Of a DNA stretch of 64,000 nucleotides, positions 1 through 12,682 are shown one piece after another; within the stretch, counting starts at the first letter, position 1; each line of letters opens with the position of its first letter. The position numbers were made by a program, and so were the translations under genes. This DNA is from Phlebopus portentosus. Lineage: Eukaryota > Basidiomycota > Agaricomycetes > Boletales > Boletinellaceae. The stretch is from NCBI GenBank assembly GCA_037892935.1, contig JAYXKI010000005.1, forward strand, positions 2,418,001-2,482,000, given 5' to 3'. Below the pieces are notes generated by a model that had not been told where the DNA came from, did no database searches, and saw nothing but the letters and a program-made list of their open reading frames with translations.

Positions 1-1618
1 GTGGCGCCAAAGCCATCTTCGCCGTTCAAGAAAATCTGGAAACTGTGCTACAATGCGTCAAGTCGCTGGATCTTCCTGACTCGATGGTATATGTTGTAAC
101 GTTGCAAAAAGGCCCTTACATTGGTCTGAAGACCCTGGGGGATCTTTTACATTTCGGTGAGATGGGTTGGGAACGTCTGACTACAGAAGGATCGATGCGT
201 AAACGGCCAGTGCATTCTTGACATTTTCCTTGCTGATCGGAGCCTGACCGATTCAATTTCGTGCAGGGTTGCCGCCTTAAATTATAGCAGCGGAACAACC
301 GGCCTTCCGAAGGGCTGCATGATTACGATGTACAATGCGGTAGCTCATTGCGAACAGCAGCGCATCTTGCGCGATCTTGGTCGGGAAAAGCTGCGGGAGC
401 AAGGTGTGAGCATCCCCGATAACGACACCGTCATAGCATTTCTTCCCTTTTACCATGCCTGTGGGATATTATTTTGTCTTTGTTATTACAATGCTAAATC
501 ATCTGCGTAGTTGGACAGCAACACTACATTTTCAATGCTCCTCGGAATGGCGATACGACATACGTTATGTCTTCCTTTTCCTTTCCAGCCCTTCTTCGCT
601 ATATACCCGAGTATCGGATTACAACCTTCGCTGCCGTTCCGCCTGTAGCTGTTCTTCTTGCTAAGCACCCTGATACGCTCAAAACGGATTTCAGCTCCCT
701 TCATTCAATACTCTGCGGCGCAGCTCCTCTGGGTGCGGAGACGCAGCTAAAGGCCGAAGCTGCAATGAACACCTATAAGAAAGGAAACGTGCGAATAACC
801 CAGGGCTGGGGAATGAGCGAAGGTGTATGTGGATCCTGTACGATCGCTCTGCACGAACGCGACCCAGATGTCTCCGGCGTCGGTTATCTGCTTTCTAACA
901 TGTCCGCTCGTATAGTCCCGGTGGACGGTTCTGACCACTCCAAGTCTCTCGGTTTCAATGAGGAGGGGGAAGTTCTGTTAAAGGGGCCAAATATCTTCCC
1001 GGGTTATTGGAAGAGGGAGAAAGAAACACGTGAAGCATTCACGGACGACGGGTGGTATAAGACTGGAGACATTGGGGTGATGAAAAGAGACGGGATAATG
1101 CATATCGTTGATCGTAAGAAGGAGCTTATAAAAGTGCAGGGTACGTTTACTCCCGAGGAGGGGTCCTGGGAAGGAAGCTTATGCGTCTGATAGCCTTTCA
1201 AGTAGCACCCGCCGAGCTCGAAGACCTTTTGCTCAAGAGTGCTGACGTCGACGACGTCGCCGTCATTGGCATACCAGGGTCTGTGGCGTTTTCCTTGCAC
1301 TTTCTTGTCGAGCCAAGCTAACTCGCTCTTAGCGAAGGAACGGAATACCCTCGCGCATATGTTGTGCCTTCCTCTTCGCGTCGCTCGTCTAATGCCAAAG
1401 AACTTCAGGCACTCGCGGACGATATTTCACGATTTGTGGCAGCTACGTTAGTTAAGCACAAGCACCTAACTGGTGGAGTCGTCTTTGTCGAGACCATACC
1501 CAAGAATCCGAGTGGGAAGATCTTGAGAAGGCAGCTGAGAGACCGAGCCAAAGCGAGGGACAGTGAGGACACAGTTTGGTTGACAGAGAACAGTCGCAGA
1601 GCAAACGCTAGACTATGA
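1..1618 (+). CDS. AMP-dependent acyl-CoA synthetase / 4-coumarate-CoA ligase-like, 3' part
   Basis: ANL-superfamily enzyme that would adenylate a carboxylic acid and transfer it to CoA; the substrate is unknown. The gene runs in from the left edge. The AMP-binding P-loop motif YSSGTTGLPKG is read at about 283-315, the core GWGMSEG at about 805-825, the YKTGDIG hinge region near 1057, DRKKELIKVQ before 1140 and the C-terminal PKNPSGKILRR with its catalytic lysine near 1500-1535. Introns at about 461-510, 1141-1193 and 1279-1332 keep the frame and carry CTAA-type branch sites. The upstream exon (3 to about 198) reads well, but every GT donor I can find leaves phase 1, while the exon restarting at 267 needs phase 2. 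Either an exon is mis-seen or there is a frameshift. Stop TGA at 1616-1618. Confidence 0.8.
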
Positions 1619-1711
1619 AGTATGTACTACAACGCGGTGTGACTAGTGCACGTGCAGTGTGATTGGTCACGTACTCGAGTACTCGAGCTGTTCAGTAACT
1701 AACTTTTTAGT

Positions 1712-2583
1712 TTGCCTTATCACTGTATATACTATAAAATCAGGTTTCATATTACCTATTGGCACCCGGATGGTGATATCGTGCTTCGCGCTTCAGATGG
1801 TTTGTGTTTCCGCATACATACGATCATACTCAGACTTGCCTCGGGCTTCTTGCTCGATATTCCACGAGTACCCTCAGAGTCACCGACAGATGCAATTCCA
1901 CTCTCAGAACCAAGCGCTATTATAGCTTGTTTGCTCAACCTCATCTACCCAACGGCCAATGGAGCAGAGCCGGACAGTGCGGCACACCTTCCAAAAATCA
2001 CTTCGTTTGCCTTTGCACGGGATAATACAAACACTACAGACAACTACGAGATACCGCGTGCATTGGCTGCGCTTCGTGCGATCGTTGTGAGCTTCTAACC
2101 TCTATACGCCCAGCCACTCGGTTTATACGCGCTCGTGAGTCCGTTAGAATGGACAGAAGAGGCACGCATCGCATCGACAGCAGCACTTTCGCTGCCCTTG
2201 CTACGTCCGCAAAACTTTATTTCCCTGAGATCTATGGAAGCGGAAAGCCTCTAAGCTTCACGCGTCGGGAAAAGAGGCGATCCTCAGGTTCTTCGAACTC
2301 CTTATCGTTTAACAATGGGAATGCGGATGCTCGACAGGCCTGGATGGACAAAGACCGAGGCATTGTGCGAGTGTGGGACTCCATGCTATGTCATGTTATT
2401 GCCTCTCTCGAAGCGTCGCCTCTTGGTCAGGAGTTGCGAGGACATACCTTCTGGTCCAAAAAGGAGCTTAAACTATGGAATTTTACTTGCCATAACTTTG
2501 GCAATATCATCCTTAATAAGAATCACTTTGTCAAATGGAACGGCGAGGATCTTCAAACTGCGAATCTTCCTGCCTTTATATGA
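1712..2583 (+). pseudogene. BTB/POZ-domain protein, decayed
   Basis: The first stretch (about 1754-1960) reads like the BTB/POZ fold of Agaricomycete proteins: DGDIVLRASDG, then FRIHTIILRLASGFLLD, then a LLNLIYP segment. Reading continues in the same frame through an in-frame TAA (2096-2098) into WTEEARIASTAALSL and an LRSMEAESL segment, then meets a second TAA at 2252-2254. After that the family's next segment (KLHASGKEAILRFFELL) is in the next frame, and a C-terminal cysteine-bearing part (FTCHNFGNIILN) in the third frame, ending at 2583. In family members these pieces form one protein of about 300 residues. Two stops and two frame changes make a pseudogene the best call; unseen introns could explain some but not all breaks. 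The true 5' end is not defined. Confidence 0.6.
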
Positions 2584-2662
2584 TTGAAGGGTATACGTCG
2601 GCTGATTTGTTGCACTATTACTTCATACTATTGTAGAATACAATGAATAAACAATATACACA

Positions 2663-3727
<1,065 letters not shown>

Positions 3728-3854
3728 CTACACGAGTAGATGGTAGATGGTAAAGACGCGTCGTGACGTGTAAAGTCAATCACGTGTGATTATAGCAACA
3801 ACATAGCAGAGCGATATAAAAGATACAGGAGAAATTGAATAAAACAGCTTTTGG

Positions 3855-4910
3855 TCACATTTCGACATCCATATCCATATCCATTGGCTCTCCTGCCATC
3901 TCATCCTCCTGATCCATGCTCACACTCCCAACCGTAAAGTCTCCAGAGGGCGTGAAAGCACGAGCCTCCCTCTCATCAATCTCCTCCACTCGAACTTCAT
4001 CGTCCCCACCTTCCCTTTGTACGGCGTTATCCGATGGCGAAGGAGAGCTGAAGGCGGGAAGAGGCGGGGGCCTAAAGAGTACGAGCGCACCACTACTTTC
4101 TTCCCCGTCAGTCCTCGGCGTGTATGGGAAATTCGCCTGTCGCTTGATGTGGTCAAGTAAAATAGTCGAGATGCTATAGTCCGCATTGGAGTCCGCATGC
4201 TCCGATGCATCTGGGTGAGGTTCAGCCTCGGATTTATATTCCTCTTCTTCGGCTTCTTGAAGTGCCTCGTCTAGATCTGTAATAACTATCCCTGTGCGGA
4301 CTTCAGAAAAGCGAGACGTTCCATCCATGTTAGTCGACTCACTGTCTTTCTGTCGCTCGTACCAGGCTGGCTCAGCACTCTTCATACGCACTTCCATGAT
4401 CGTCGGCTCATGAAGATGTTCTGAGGATGACGATGGTTCCAGCTGCACGTCGCTCCGGAATTTAGGTGATGCAGGCTCTTCTACCGCATATTGAGGGAGA
4501 AGAGCGCTCTGTGCCACAGGACTGGTACTCCCAGCAGTGTACGCGTACGACACGTCGGATGCAGCCGAGAGCGAGGTAGACAAGGACGGGGCGGCCCAAG
4601 GTTTGTTCTGTGGATAACCAGCGTTCACCTGGCTTGGATCCGCGCTCCTCCCATCAATATACATGCGCGCCATTCGCCGCTCAATGGTGTCACATCTCCT
4701 GCGCTTCCTCTCGACATAATCCCCGTCGCTGTCGATGTAGCCTGCGCTCTCAGGTGGAGGAGTTGGGTAGAAGGATGGAGAGGTCTCTTGATCGCTGTCG
4801 GAATTGCGACCGTTGTCTTCGTCGGATGAATCTGAATGCTTCCGTTTGAGAGACGAATGGGAGAACCAGGGGTGTCGGATAGGATCAGACACCGCCCAGG
4901 CAGACATCAT
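3855..4910 (-). CDS. Hypothetical acidic, probably nuclear protein
   Basis: Single open frame of 351 codons without introns; I do not recognise a named domain. It starts MMSAWAVSDPIRHPWF, has two basic clusters suited to nuclear import (KRKH near residue 23 and RKRRR near 70), long Ser/Pro/Glu-rich disordered stretches, a short helical patch (ISTILLDHIKR) followed by a GALVLFRPPP segment near residue 270, and a very acidic methionine-rich tail of repeated MD pairs. The short patches look conserved and the rest low complexity, which suggests a scaffold or regulatory protein. Function unknown. It lies tail-to-head with the 5' end of DPM1, 130 bases away. Confidence 0.6.
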   Translation of the reverse strand: MMSAWAVSDPIRHPWFSHSSLKRKHSDSSDEDNGRNSDSDQETSPSFYPTPPPESAGYIDSDGDYVERKRRRCDTIERRMARMYIDGRSADPSQVNAGYPQNKPWAAPSLSTSLSAASDVSYAYTAGSTSPVAQSALLPQYAVEEPASPKFRSDVQLEPSSSSEHLHEPTIMEVRMKSAEPAWYERQKDSESTNMDGTSRFSEVRTGIVITDLDEALQEAEEEEYKSEAEPHPDASEHADSNADYSISTILLDHIKRQANFPYTPRTDGEESSGALVLFRPPPLPAFSSPSPSDNAVQREGGDDEVRVEEIDEREARAFTPSGDFTVGSVSMDQEDEMAGEPMDMDMDVEM

Positions 4911-5000
4911 GAGCGGGCTTGCGGTTAAGAGCGCCAGTGTGGACTAGTAATAGTGATAATGGTCGTTGATGCAATGCAGAGCTGGTAACGTAGTTATATA

Positions 5001-5022
5001 GTATGGTATGGTATGGTATGGT
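5001..5022. repeat. Pentanucleotide microsatellite (GTATG)n
   Basis: About four tandem copies of GTATG just upstream of the unknown minus-strand gene. Short simple repeat with no further signal. Confidence 0.8.
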
Positions 5023-5188
5023 ACTGAACGACTCACGGAACTGGAACTCTCAAGAAAGTTCCATCCATATCTGGTAATAATATGACACGTGGTCTTACAA
5101 CACATCAAATCAAACATACTCCAACTTCAACTTGCCAGTAGAAAAGCACGAACAATGGCACCCTCTCCATTACCCTTACCCCATAGAC

Positions 5189-5809
5189 ATGGATCACTGG
5201 GGGAAACTTGTGCTCACGTCCTGAGGCCCCTGTCGAATGACCAAAGGATTCAGAGCGTCCCGTCTATACCTCATTCACGGACGAGTCTGGCTCAAGACCT
5301 ATTACGACCTTCTCTGATGCCTCTGACAATTCTTTGGCCATTCTTGAATGTCACAGTCGCTTGGGTGATAAAATTTAAGTCTGGTGTGGCGAAATGCAGA
5401 GCCTACGTAAATGACTGAAACGCAAAAGGTAAGGCAGTGGAAAATAAGTATCTTTCTCCATTGATCTGCTTCGTTTATGAATCGATTCTTTAAGAGGAGT
5501 CTCGTTCTCGGATGTCCTAGGCAATGCTTACACTTGGATCTGCATTGAAGGAAACTCAGCTTTTCAAGTAAGCAACGATCCTCCAGTCATTATACTTTGT
5601 TCGCTGAACACTTCTACATAGCTTTTCGACTAGCATTGTACAGTCCACTTACGCGCGGCAAGAAATCCGAGCTGATCGAGTCTAAGCCGGCTATAATACT
5701 CCTCTCAGATCAGGCTATTCATAGTAGAGATGAAATCGTTTTACCCGTTCTGCTGCTTGAGAAGACCACTAAGCTGGCCAAAAAGCCCTTTTCCGGACAT
5801 CTGGTCTAA
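5189..5809 (+). pseudogene. DUF6593-like gene, decayed first tandem copy
   Basis: Starts MDHWG at 5189 like the next gene, then is broken at once by TGA, but recognisable segments follow in other frames: RPVYTSFTDESGSRPITTF and a DKI segment at about 5250-5375, GNAYTWICIEGNSAFQ at about 5520-5570, an intron-like gap, then IESKPAIILLSDQ and DEIVLPVLLLEK at about 5660-5770. The order of an iYtI-like strand, a YTW strand and a C-terminal DEIV..LLLEK strand resembles the small DUF6593 fungal family, whose function is unknown. Several stops and frame changes separate the pieces. Confidence in the family name is moderate; confidence that this is a broken copy of its neighbour is higher. Confidence 0.45.
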
Positions 5810-6092
5810 TGAGTTTCTGAACGTTGTAGATGGTATACTCGCGTTCATCCCATAATTCAGCTGGAGGTTCTTTACCGGAATATATAAAAGTACACATCAT
5901 GACGATGTATGCATCGTCGATTCTCATCCCCATCTTATGCCATTCTAGCGCCGAATTGATATTGATCGCTTATATCGCCTGAATCATGATGAACACTAGT
6001 ACTGTGCTTAGGCGGTAAATCCTCGTATCCTTCTCATATTACAATAAGTCTGTCTGGTCCCTTTCCCATCAGCGTTGCTCCTCCAATCAAAT

Positions 6093-6607
6093 ATGGATCA
6101 CTGGGAGAGCCTTCATCTGACTACTTTGGACGCCTGCCGCACCACCATTGTGAACTCCAAGGGGCCAGAACGTCCCATCTATACCATTACCACAGACGAA
6201 ACAGGCTCGAAGCCGGTCACGACCTTCGCTGACGCCGTTAGGAATGCCTTCGCTACTCTGGATTGACAGCTTCATTTAGCGACAAGCTCAGCATCCGAGG
6301 AGGTGAAAAGTTTAATGTGAGCAAGTGGTCGGAAAGCAAGAAGCTCAGCAAAAAGAAGTAATGCCCTTTGATACTGTCATTCGATGTTGATCTCGCCATA
6401 CAAGGGGAGCCTCGTTCACTAATGCTGAGGGACATACATACACGTGGGTCCACGTCCACGGAAGCTCAGCTCTTCAAGTAGGCCGGCACCCGGTGGTCGT
6501 ATGTTGGTTATGTATCGCTAACTGATATTGTTCTGTGCAGCTTTAGCGGTAAGGGTGCCTCTGATGGTAATGTGGACGTCATGGAGTCTGGTAAACTCAG
6601 TAAGTAA
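6093..6607 (+). pseudogene. DUF6593-like gene, second tandem copy, probably broken
   Basis: Starts MDHWESLHLTTLD, then reads ERPIYTITTDETGSKPVTTF. After FATLD at about 6264 the frame meets TGA, while the expected continuation (SDKLSIRGGEKFNVSKW) lies in the next frame, as if one base were missing. After a GT..AG gap (about 6358-6399) comes NAEGHTYTWVHVHGSS, the counterpart of the YTW strand of the first copy. The C-terminal DEIV-type strand seen in the first copy is not found here. The two loci together are a tandem duplication about 0.9 kb apart in which each has lost different parts. A live gene with a miscalled base is possible. Confidence 0.4.
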
Positions 6608-6874
6608 TCTGCTTGCCGGACTTTCACAATGCGGTTGCGCGGCAGGTGCTTCAAATTTCGTAATGAATTCAGTAAAGACTCCACATCGAACATCTGTCGA
6701 GATTACATTTCATGTGCAAATGAGAATGAATTTGCATCGGGACGATACCGTACATTGCTGCACATAAATTTAGATGAATCGTCATACAGAAAAAGAGGTG
6801 TCGTCAGCAACATGCGATCGGGCGCCCGCACATGCGCACAGTGGTTTTGGTGTGATGAATCGTGATGACCGAAT

Positions 6875-7811
6875 TTATTCCCACCCGCTCGTTGCAGCCG
6901 CCGCGTCAGCGCCCCATGCGTCTGTGGCCGCCGGCTCTGCGGCCCAATCACCCCCACCCGTAGCGGGCTCCGCGGCCCAGTCAAGCCCACCTTAAACGCA
7001 AATAAGGACAGAGATGACAGATAGACTACTGCTTGTACTTACCAGACTCGAGTACGGCCGGGTTGATGGCACCAGCTGCTGGAGCAGCCGCGTTATCCCA
7101 CTCTGGAGCCGCAGTCTCTGGTTGCTCGGCCGCAGCGGCCTTGGCCTGCGCCTCCTCTGCTTGTTGCTTCTCCACCTCCTCAGGGTCGCGATAGAAGAAC
7201 ATGTCAACCATGACGTCCCAACCGTCCTTCGTTCGGGGAACAGTGCCTCGAAGACGAAGAACCTCACGACACAGCAACCACCAGATCAGACCGACAGCGT
7301 GACGAGCCTTGTTGTTTGTCGGAATCGCGACATCGACAAATTGTAGAGGCGCATCGGTGTCGCAGAGCGCAATGACGGGAATGTTAACGTATGCTGCTTC
7401 CCGGATAGCCTGGGCGTCAACACGCGGGTCCGTTACGACCAACAGCCGAGGCTCCTTGAACGATCGAGTAATGTAATTCGTGAAGTTGCCGGGGGTGAAT
7501 CGACCAGCAATTGCCTGAGCACCAGTATTCGCAGCGAATTTGAGGACAGCACGTTGACCATATGGACGAGCAGATACAACGCATACGTCGTGTGGGTTTT
7601 CAACAGCGGCGATGATACGGGCAGCGAAGACAACCTTCTCCCAGGTCTTTCCGATGTTGATGATATGAATGCCATCCGGTCGTCGTTTCCAGACGTAGGG
7701 CTCCATGTGCTTATCGCAGTTTTTTGAACCTATGTGACACTGAGCCGCCAGCAGAAGCTGGATATCGTCTTCTGTCGCGCTGAGCGCCGAGGGGAGTTTT
7801 GTGGACGCCAT
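6875..7811 (-). CDS. RPS0: 40S ribosomal protein S0 (uS2 family)
   Basis: Small-subunit ribosomal protein needed for 40S assembly. Exon 1 (7811-7043) begins [18 protein letters not shown] and carries the uS2 hallmarks [62 protein letters not shown] and [15 protein letters not shown]. One intron (6991-7042, 52 bases) joins phase 1 to exon 2 (6990-6875), which adds an acidic, Ala/Trp-rich tail with two D-W-A-A-E-P repeats ending SGWE. The predicted length of 294 residues is normal. The tail with repeated W-containing motifs is typical of eukaryotic S0/laminin-receptor proteins. Not part of any operon. Confidence 0.95.
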
Positions 7812-8437
7812 CTAGTAAAAGATGGTCAGCGGGTGTACTTAACATGGGAGACGGTATCGGCACAAGCGACTGCTATCTTCGTGAATGCTCCCTGAGTACA
7901 ATCCAACCGTTACAATACAATGTCCATCCCGGAGCCATTCTTCAGTCTGCTAACCATCCATACCCTGTCCGACAAATCCATCCCCTTCTCCTCGTTCCGT
8001 CCAGATCTCAAACACGCAAGCCAAACCCCAACTGGTCTATAAAATGCGATACTCACTTTGTCAAACAGACTCTGACGTCAGTGAGGACGATGAGGACGAG
8101 TGCTTTGTCGTTGTGAACGGCGAAGAGGGACTACCAAGAATTGGTCAACAGCTGGGGCTGTGCAATAAGTCGCGTCTTCGATTCGCGCTAAGACCTTGTC
8201 TCCATTCCTGTATTTCCATATATACATACATGTTCAACAATGAATCCAATGTTAAATCACAAGAAATAACCAAAGCAAGTATCAGCGCGTTTTGGATATA
8301 TAATAAGGATGGCGTAGTTAGGTTAGCAGTCACTGTGGATCGTGTAAATAGAAACCGGGGCAGATAGATAGATATCGTCAAGGATGACCTTACAAAGGGA
8401 AACGAATGGAGGAAAATAATCAGCGAGACAACAAATT
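7812..8437. other. Intergenic region between RPS0 and the FHA-kinase
   Basis: Holds the RPS0 promoter and leader and the 3' flank of the kinase. No supported gene; short open frames here are not coding-like. Confidence 0.5.
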
Positions 8438-10602
8438 TTAAGCCGCAACATCCGCCGAGACGGCGCGTGTTCGCTTTGTCGGCGCCTCGTCGTGCATACT
8501 GGCGTCCTCGGACTCTTGAGAACCGGGTGCACTCCTCTTCCGGGCGTTAGAAGTGGATGCTTGCCCGTTCTCGTTCTCGATGTCCGTTCCGGGTGTCGAC
8601 GATAGGACAGGTTCGTCATTGCCTACACCTTCAGCCGTCCCGTTCTCACCCTTACGCGCAGTACTGCCCGTTTCTGCATTCTGTTCCGTCGGGGAAACAG
8701 GATCACCTTCACTTTGAGCATCGCTGCCCGTGCCGTTACCATTACCCTTCATATCACCAACAAGTACTGGGCTCGGATCAGCCGAACTTGCAGCGAAAGG
8801 ATGAAACGGTGTCAAATGTCCGCTTGCGTCGAACTCCGCAACCTGCATTGGCCGTCTCTCAAGTCTCCGTACTGGACTTCGACCCGCTGAAGGATCGCCT
8901 TGACTTGGCGCGTAGGGCTGGACCTCCGATACAGCCTCGGTTTCAGGAGGCGGAGCCTCGTCCATCCGGATCTGCTCGAAATTCCCGGTGATGCCGGTAC
9001 TTCGAAGCTCTTGAGACGCAGGAGTTTCTTTCGCAAGCGGTTCATACGGAGGAGGTCGTGGAGTGCTCATCGTCTCAGTGAAGGACCCAGCATTAGCCAT
9101 GACAGAGAAGATGCTATCGTTCCCGGGATCATCTAATGCTTCAGGTTCGCTAGCAGATAGCGGAGCTAGCCATGGATGCCTCAAGGCGTCTGTACAGGAT
9201 AACCGTTCCGCTGGGTTCTCCTCCAAGAGAACATCAAGGAAATTTCGACAATCAGGTGAAATGTTGTGGTCTTCAACGAGAGGCCAGTCAATATACCGAC
9301 GGCGAAAACGTATTGCTATCACTGATGCATCGTCATCGAGGAAGGGCTGCGCGTTGGCGATCCTTGAAGTATACAGATCAACCACGACATTCTAAGGCGA
9401 AAAGGAAAAGGGCTAACATCGCGAAAACGATGACACCAACACTCCAGCTATCAACCTTATGGTTGTAAGACTCTCTCGAATCCCGAAGTATGACCTCAGG
9501 AGCAAGATAAACCGGGGTTCCACACATTGTCTGTCGGAAATCAGCAGATGAATCTAGTACAGACTATGCAAATGCGCACCCTAAATTGCGTCACGCTATC
9601 GACCGCTTTCGCCAGGCCAAAGTCAGCGAGTTTCAAGTTCGGCGGGTCATCTTTTGTCATCAAAATGTTTTCCGGCTTTAGATCACGGTGGGCTATGGAC
9701 CTTGCGTGAATGTATTTCAAGGCTTTGCACAACTGGAATGTGAGGCGACGTGCTTCGCCTTCCGAAAGCCCCCCACGACTGATAATGTAGTCCAATAAAT
9801 CACCTCCGCCAACGTATTCAAGTACAAGAACGATGTTATCCGTTTCTTGGAAAGTAGCTTTGAGCTGGCAGATATTAGGATGACGCAGCGGTTCAAGAAT
9901 CGCTATCTCCTTCAGGAATACGTTTGATGCTGGTTCGGAATTTGTGCGCAGCCTGTTACGACTGATCATTTTGATAGCATACAACTGCCCGTCCTCGCGA
10001 CCCACGGCTCGATAAACCGTGGCAAAAGATCCGCGTCCGATTTCGGTACCTATGTCGTAGTACTGATGTACTCCGCCCTGCGGTAGCCCGTCAGCCAAGT
10101 AACGGAAAATGTATCTGTGATTATCGGGGGTAATGGCATGCGAATAAGGACCAAAGATGATTTCATTTCCTTCTTGTAGCATGGCCGTCATACCGCGTCC
10201 AATTCTACTTCCATTGATCTGCAGTCGTACTCTCAACAGCCGACCTCAGTCAACAGACTGTAATAGACGTACCCAGGTCCCATTGCTTGAAGTATCACGT
10301 ACCAAAACATTCCTTGTTCCGTCCCAGGCGAGGACACAGTGTCTGTTACTGATTTTAAGAGATTTGAGCGCCACGTCGTTTTCGTGTCCGCGACCAATGC
10401 TGACGCTTGTCTTTTCTTTCTTAAAAAAGATACGGGGAAGCAAGTGGTGGAAAGGCGTAAGGATGCCCCAAAGAGTGTCATCCCAGGCTTCCGGAACAAC
10501 CTGGGATTGCGATGCTTGCTGAGTCTGCTGGGTTTGTTCGAACTGACTGACAGCATATGGGTCGAACCCTGCATCGTCATAGGGGGACTGAGCATACATC
10601 AT
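8438..10602 (-). CDS. FHA-domain serine/threonine kinase, Chk2/Rad53/Cds1 type
   Basis: DNA-damage or replication checkpoint effector kinase. Exon 1 starts [12 protein letters not shown] with a Gln-rich SQ/TQ-like leader, followed by an FHA domain: [19 protein letters not shown] and DTSSNGTW, completed after an intron by INGSRIGRG. The kinase domain follows: GRGSFATVY glycine loop, AIKMI lysine, [11 protein letters not shown] catalytic loop, KLADFGLAK, then after an intron (9531-9579) the activation segment [13 protein letters not shown], and after a third intron (9363-9417) [17 protein letters not shown]. The C-terminal tail (about 200 residues) is Ser/Glu-rich with a basic patch (TKRTRA) near the end that fits an NLS. 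The first intron ends near 10229-10232 and its exact donor is uncertain. One FHA domain, unlike yeast Rad53, which has two. Confidence 0.9.
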
Positions 10603-11179
10603 ATTACAGTCGGCTGGGGTACTGTCAGTGGCTTGAACGCGTTGAGCAAGTGACGCGACTCACGGAAGCTGGACAATGAAGATGGGTCGCAGAATCAAAA
10701 GAGAGGGCGCGGCCAAGAATCCTTAGGGGTCCGTTGATATACTAGGTCTACCTTGTGCTCAAAAAAGGCAAGAAGTGCCAGATTCGTGGTGAGGCTGTTA
10801 TATGGGAAGGACGGGGACCTGAAAGCTAGTATCTCGTAATGATGAGAAGAAATCAGCACAGCATGTATAGGAGCAATGCCGTAGACGCTCGTCGTTGTCT
10901 TTGTCGTTGATATGGTGGTAAGAGGAGGGAAGCAAGAGGGACAACGATCCCGACTGGGACAAGGTTAAAGCCTAAAGAAAGACTTTGAAGCCATGGCCAT
11001 GGTGGTGGCTTGTTTCCACACGTGACCTCGACGCGTCTTATTTTCACTCAGCCACGCTTCTTTTCTTTTTGATCATCATCTACTACCAGTTCGTGAGTGT
11101 CCATGTCTATCACGGATTGCTGCGCTCCGCACATAACGCTCAAACGACAGTCTATCAACCCTATCTGATTTTGTGATTC
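10603..11179. other. Divergent intergenic region
   Basis: Shared upstream region of the minus-strand kinase and the plus-strand methyltransferase, about 580 bases, with a pyrimidine-rich stretch at about 11035-11095 just before the methyltransferase start, common in fungal promoters. No gene seen. Confidence 0.5.
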
Positions 11180-12486
11180 ATGTCATCCAAGTCATCTCTT
11201 CCTCGCCTCGTTCTTCTCGATGGCGGCTTGGTCAGTTATTTTCTTCTCCATAATTCCGATCCAGTACAAACGCCTGACATCCAATTAGGGCACAACTCTC
11301 GAAGATGTCTTTGAAAAAGATATTTCTAGCCCTTTGTGGTCAGCGTCAATCGTAGACAAGGACCCTGACGCAATTGTGCAGGTCCACTCCGCTTTCTTGG
11401 ATGCAGGCTCAGATGTCATCCTCACAGCAACGTGAGTTTCCAAAACAAGAGACGTTCAAAATCAGTTCTTAGAATAACATGTTTAGATATCAATGCGCAT
11501 TTGGGACATTTGAGCGCGCCGGTTATTCCAAGGTGGACGCCATACTTCTGATGCGCAAAGCCGTTCGTCTAGCAGCGCGTGCTAAAAACCAGGTCTCACG
11601 AGACAACGGGCCAGTTTCTATTGCTCTGTCGCTAGGACCATACGGAGCTACCCTGTCTCCACCTCAAGAATATGGTGGTTTCTATCCTCCACCTTACGGT
11701 CCGCGTGCATACACGGACGATAGTGAAAATTTCAATGCTTTCACGGATATGAATGATGAAAGAGCCGCTACCTTGGCTCTCGCTGACTTTCATTACGAAC
11801 GGCTCAAAGTTTTTGCCGACGATGGAGAAGATAGCGTATGGCCGCTCATTGATCTGATCGCATTTGAGACTGTTCCTATCCAAAGGGAGATTTATGCAAT
11901 ACGCATAGCAATGGACCGGCTAAAGTCTCATCTCAGTTCCAGAGGTTTGGCATACAAGCCGTGGTGGATCAGCACCATCTGGCCTATGGATGTCAGTTAC
12001 CACCCAGCGTATCCGGGAGGTGGTATCATCGCTTATAAGTGCATAGCGCATGCTCTACTATTCGGCCATGGACCTATTAAGCATAAAGGTTCAGTTATCG
12101 GAATGGCCGTCCCTGAAGGCATCGGTATCAATTGTACGCATATCGCACAGCTTGATGACGTTCTCCCCAAAGTGCGGGGCTCCGTAGCTAGAATGAGGAT
12201 TCAAAAGATGCCCTTCCTTGTTTTGTACCCGAACGGAGGCAATATGTATGATATCATGAATCGTCGCTGGATTCCCGAAGAGGAGCTGAATAAGGAAAAG
12301 GACAAGACATCTCCCGAGATGTGGGCTTCATGCGTTGCGAGTATTGCCTCTGCAGAGCGAGATTCGGGTGTTTGGCAACAGGTGATGGTTGGAGGCTGTT
12401 GCAAGACAACACCAAAGCATATAGAAATGCTCAGTCGCGCTTGGAATTCTTCCGGTTCGATTGAGAGGGATGCGATTCGAATCTGA
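11180..12486 (+). CDS. Homocysteine S-methyltransferase (Mht1/Sam4-like)
   Basis: Zinc-dependent enzyme that methylates homocysteine to methionine, using S-methylmethionine or S-adenosylmethionine in the yeast relatives. Three exons: 11180-11230 (MSSKSSLPRLVLLDGGL), 11289-11431 and 11487-12486; both introns (58 and 55 bases) keep the frame, giving about 397 residues. Visible family marks are LLDGGLGTTLED, PLWSA, HSAFLDAGSDVILTATYQ, SLGPYGA, IDLIAFETVP, GINCTH and, near the C-terminus, VMVGGCCKTTPKHI, whose cysteines bind zinc together with the cysteine of GINC. All three zinc cysteines are present, so the enzyme should be active. Confidence 0.93.
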
Positions 12487-12682
12487 GCGAGTTTTGAATA
12501 AATGGCGTTGCAGCAATATTACAGTAATGTTTGTATACATACATACAACTGTTTTGTAAAGAATAGTTCTTTATAACACGTGATGCCTTGGCCTATCATT
12601 ATAATAATGCATTGTAAGCACCGACATTCACCACAGAAGCTCGCTCCGATACAAGGCAGGAAGAACTTGTGTTAGTGTTTTC

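Noticed and set aside
7799..8367. Plus-strand frames upstream of RPS0
   Set aside because: Short, no domain, and they overlap the expected RPS0 promoter and leader.
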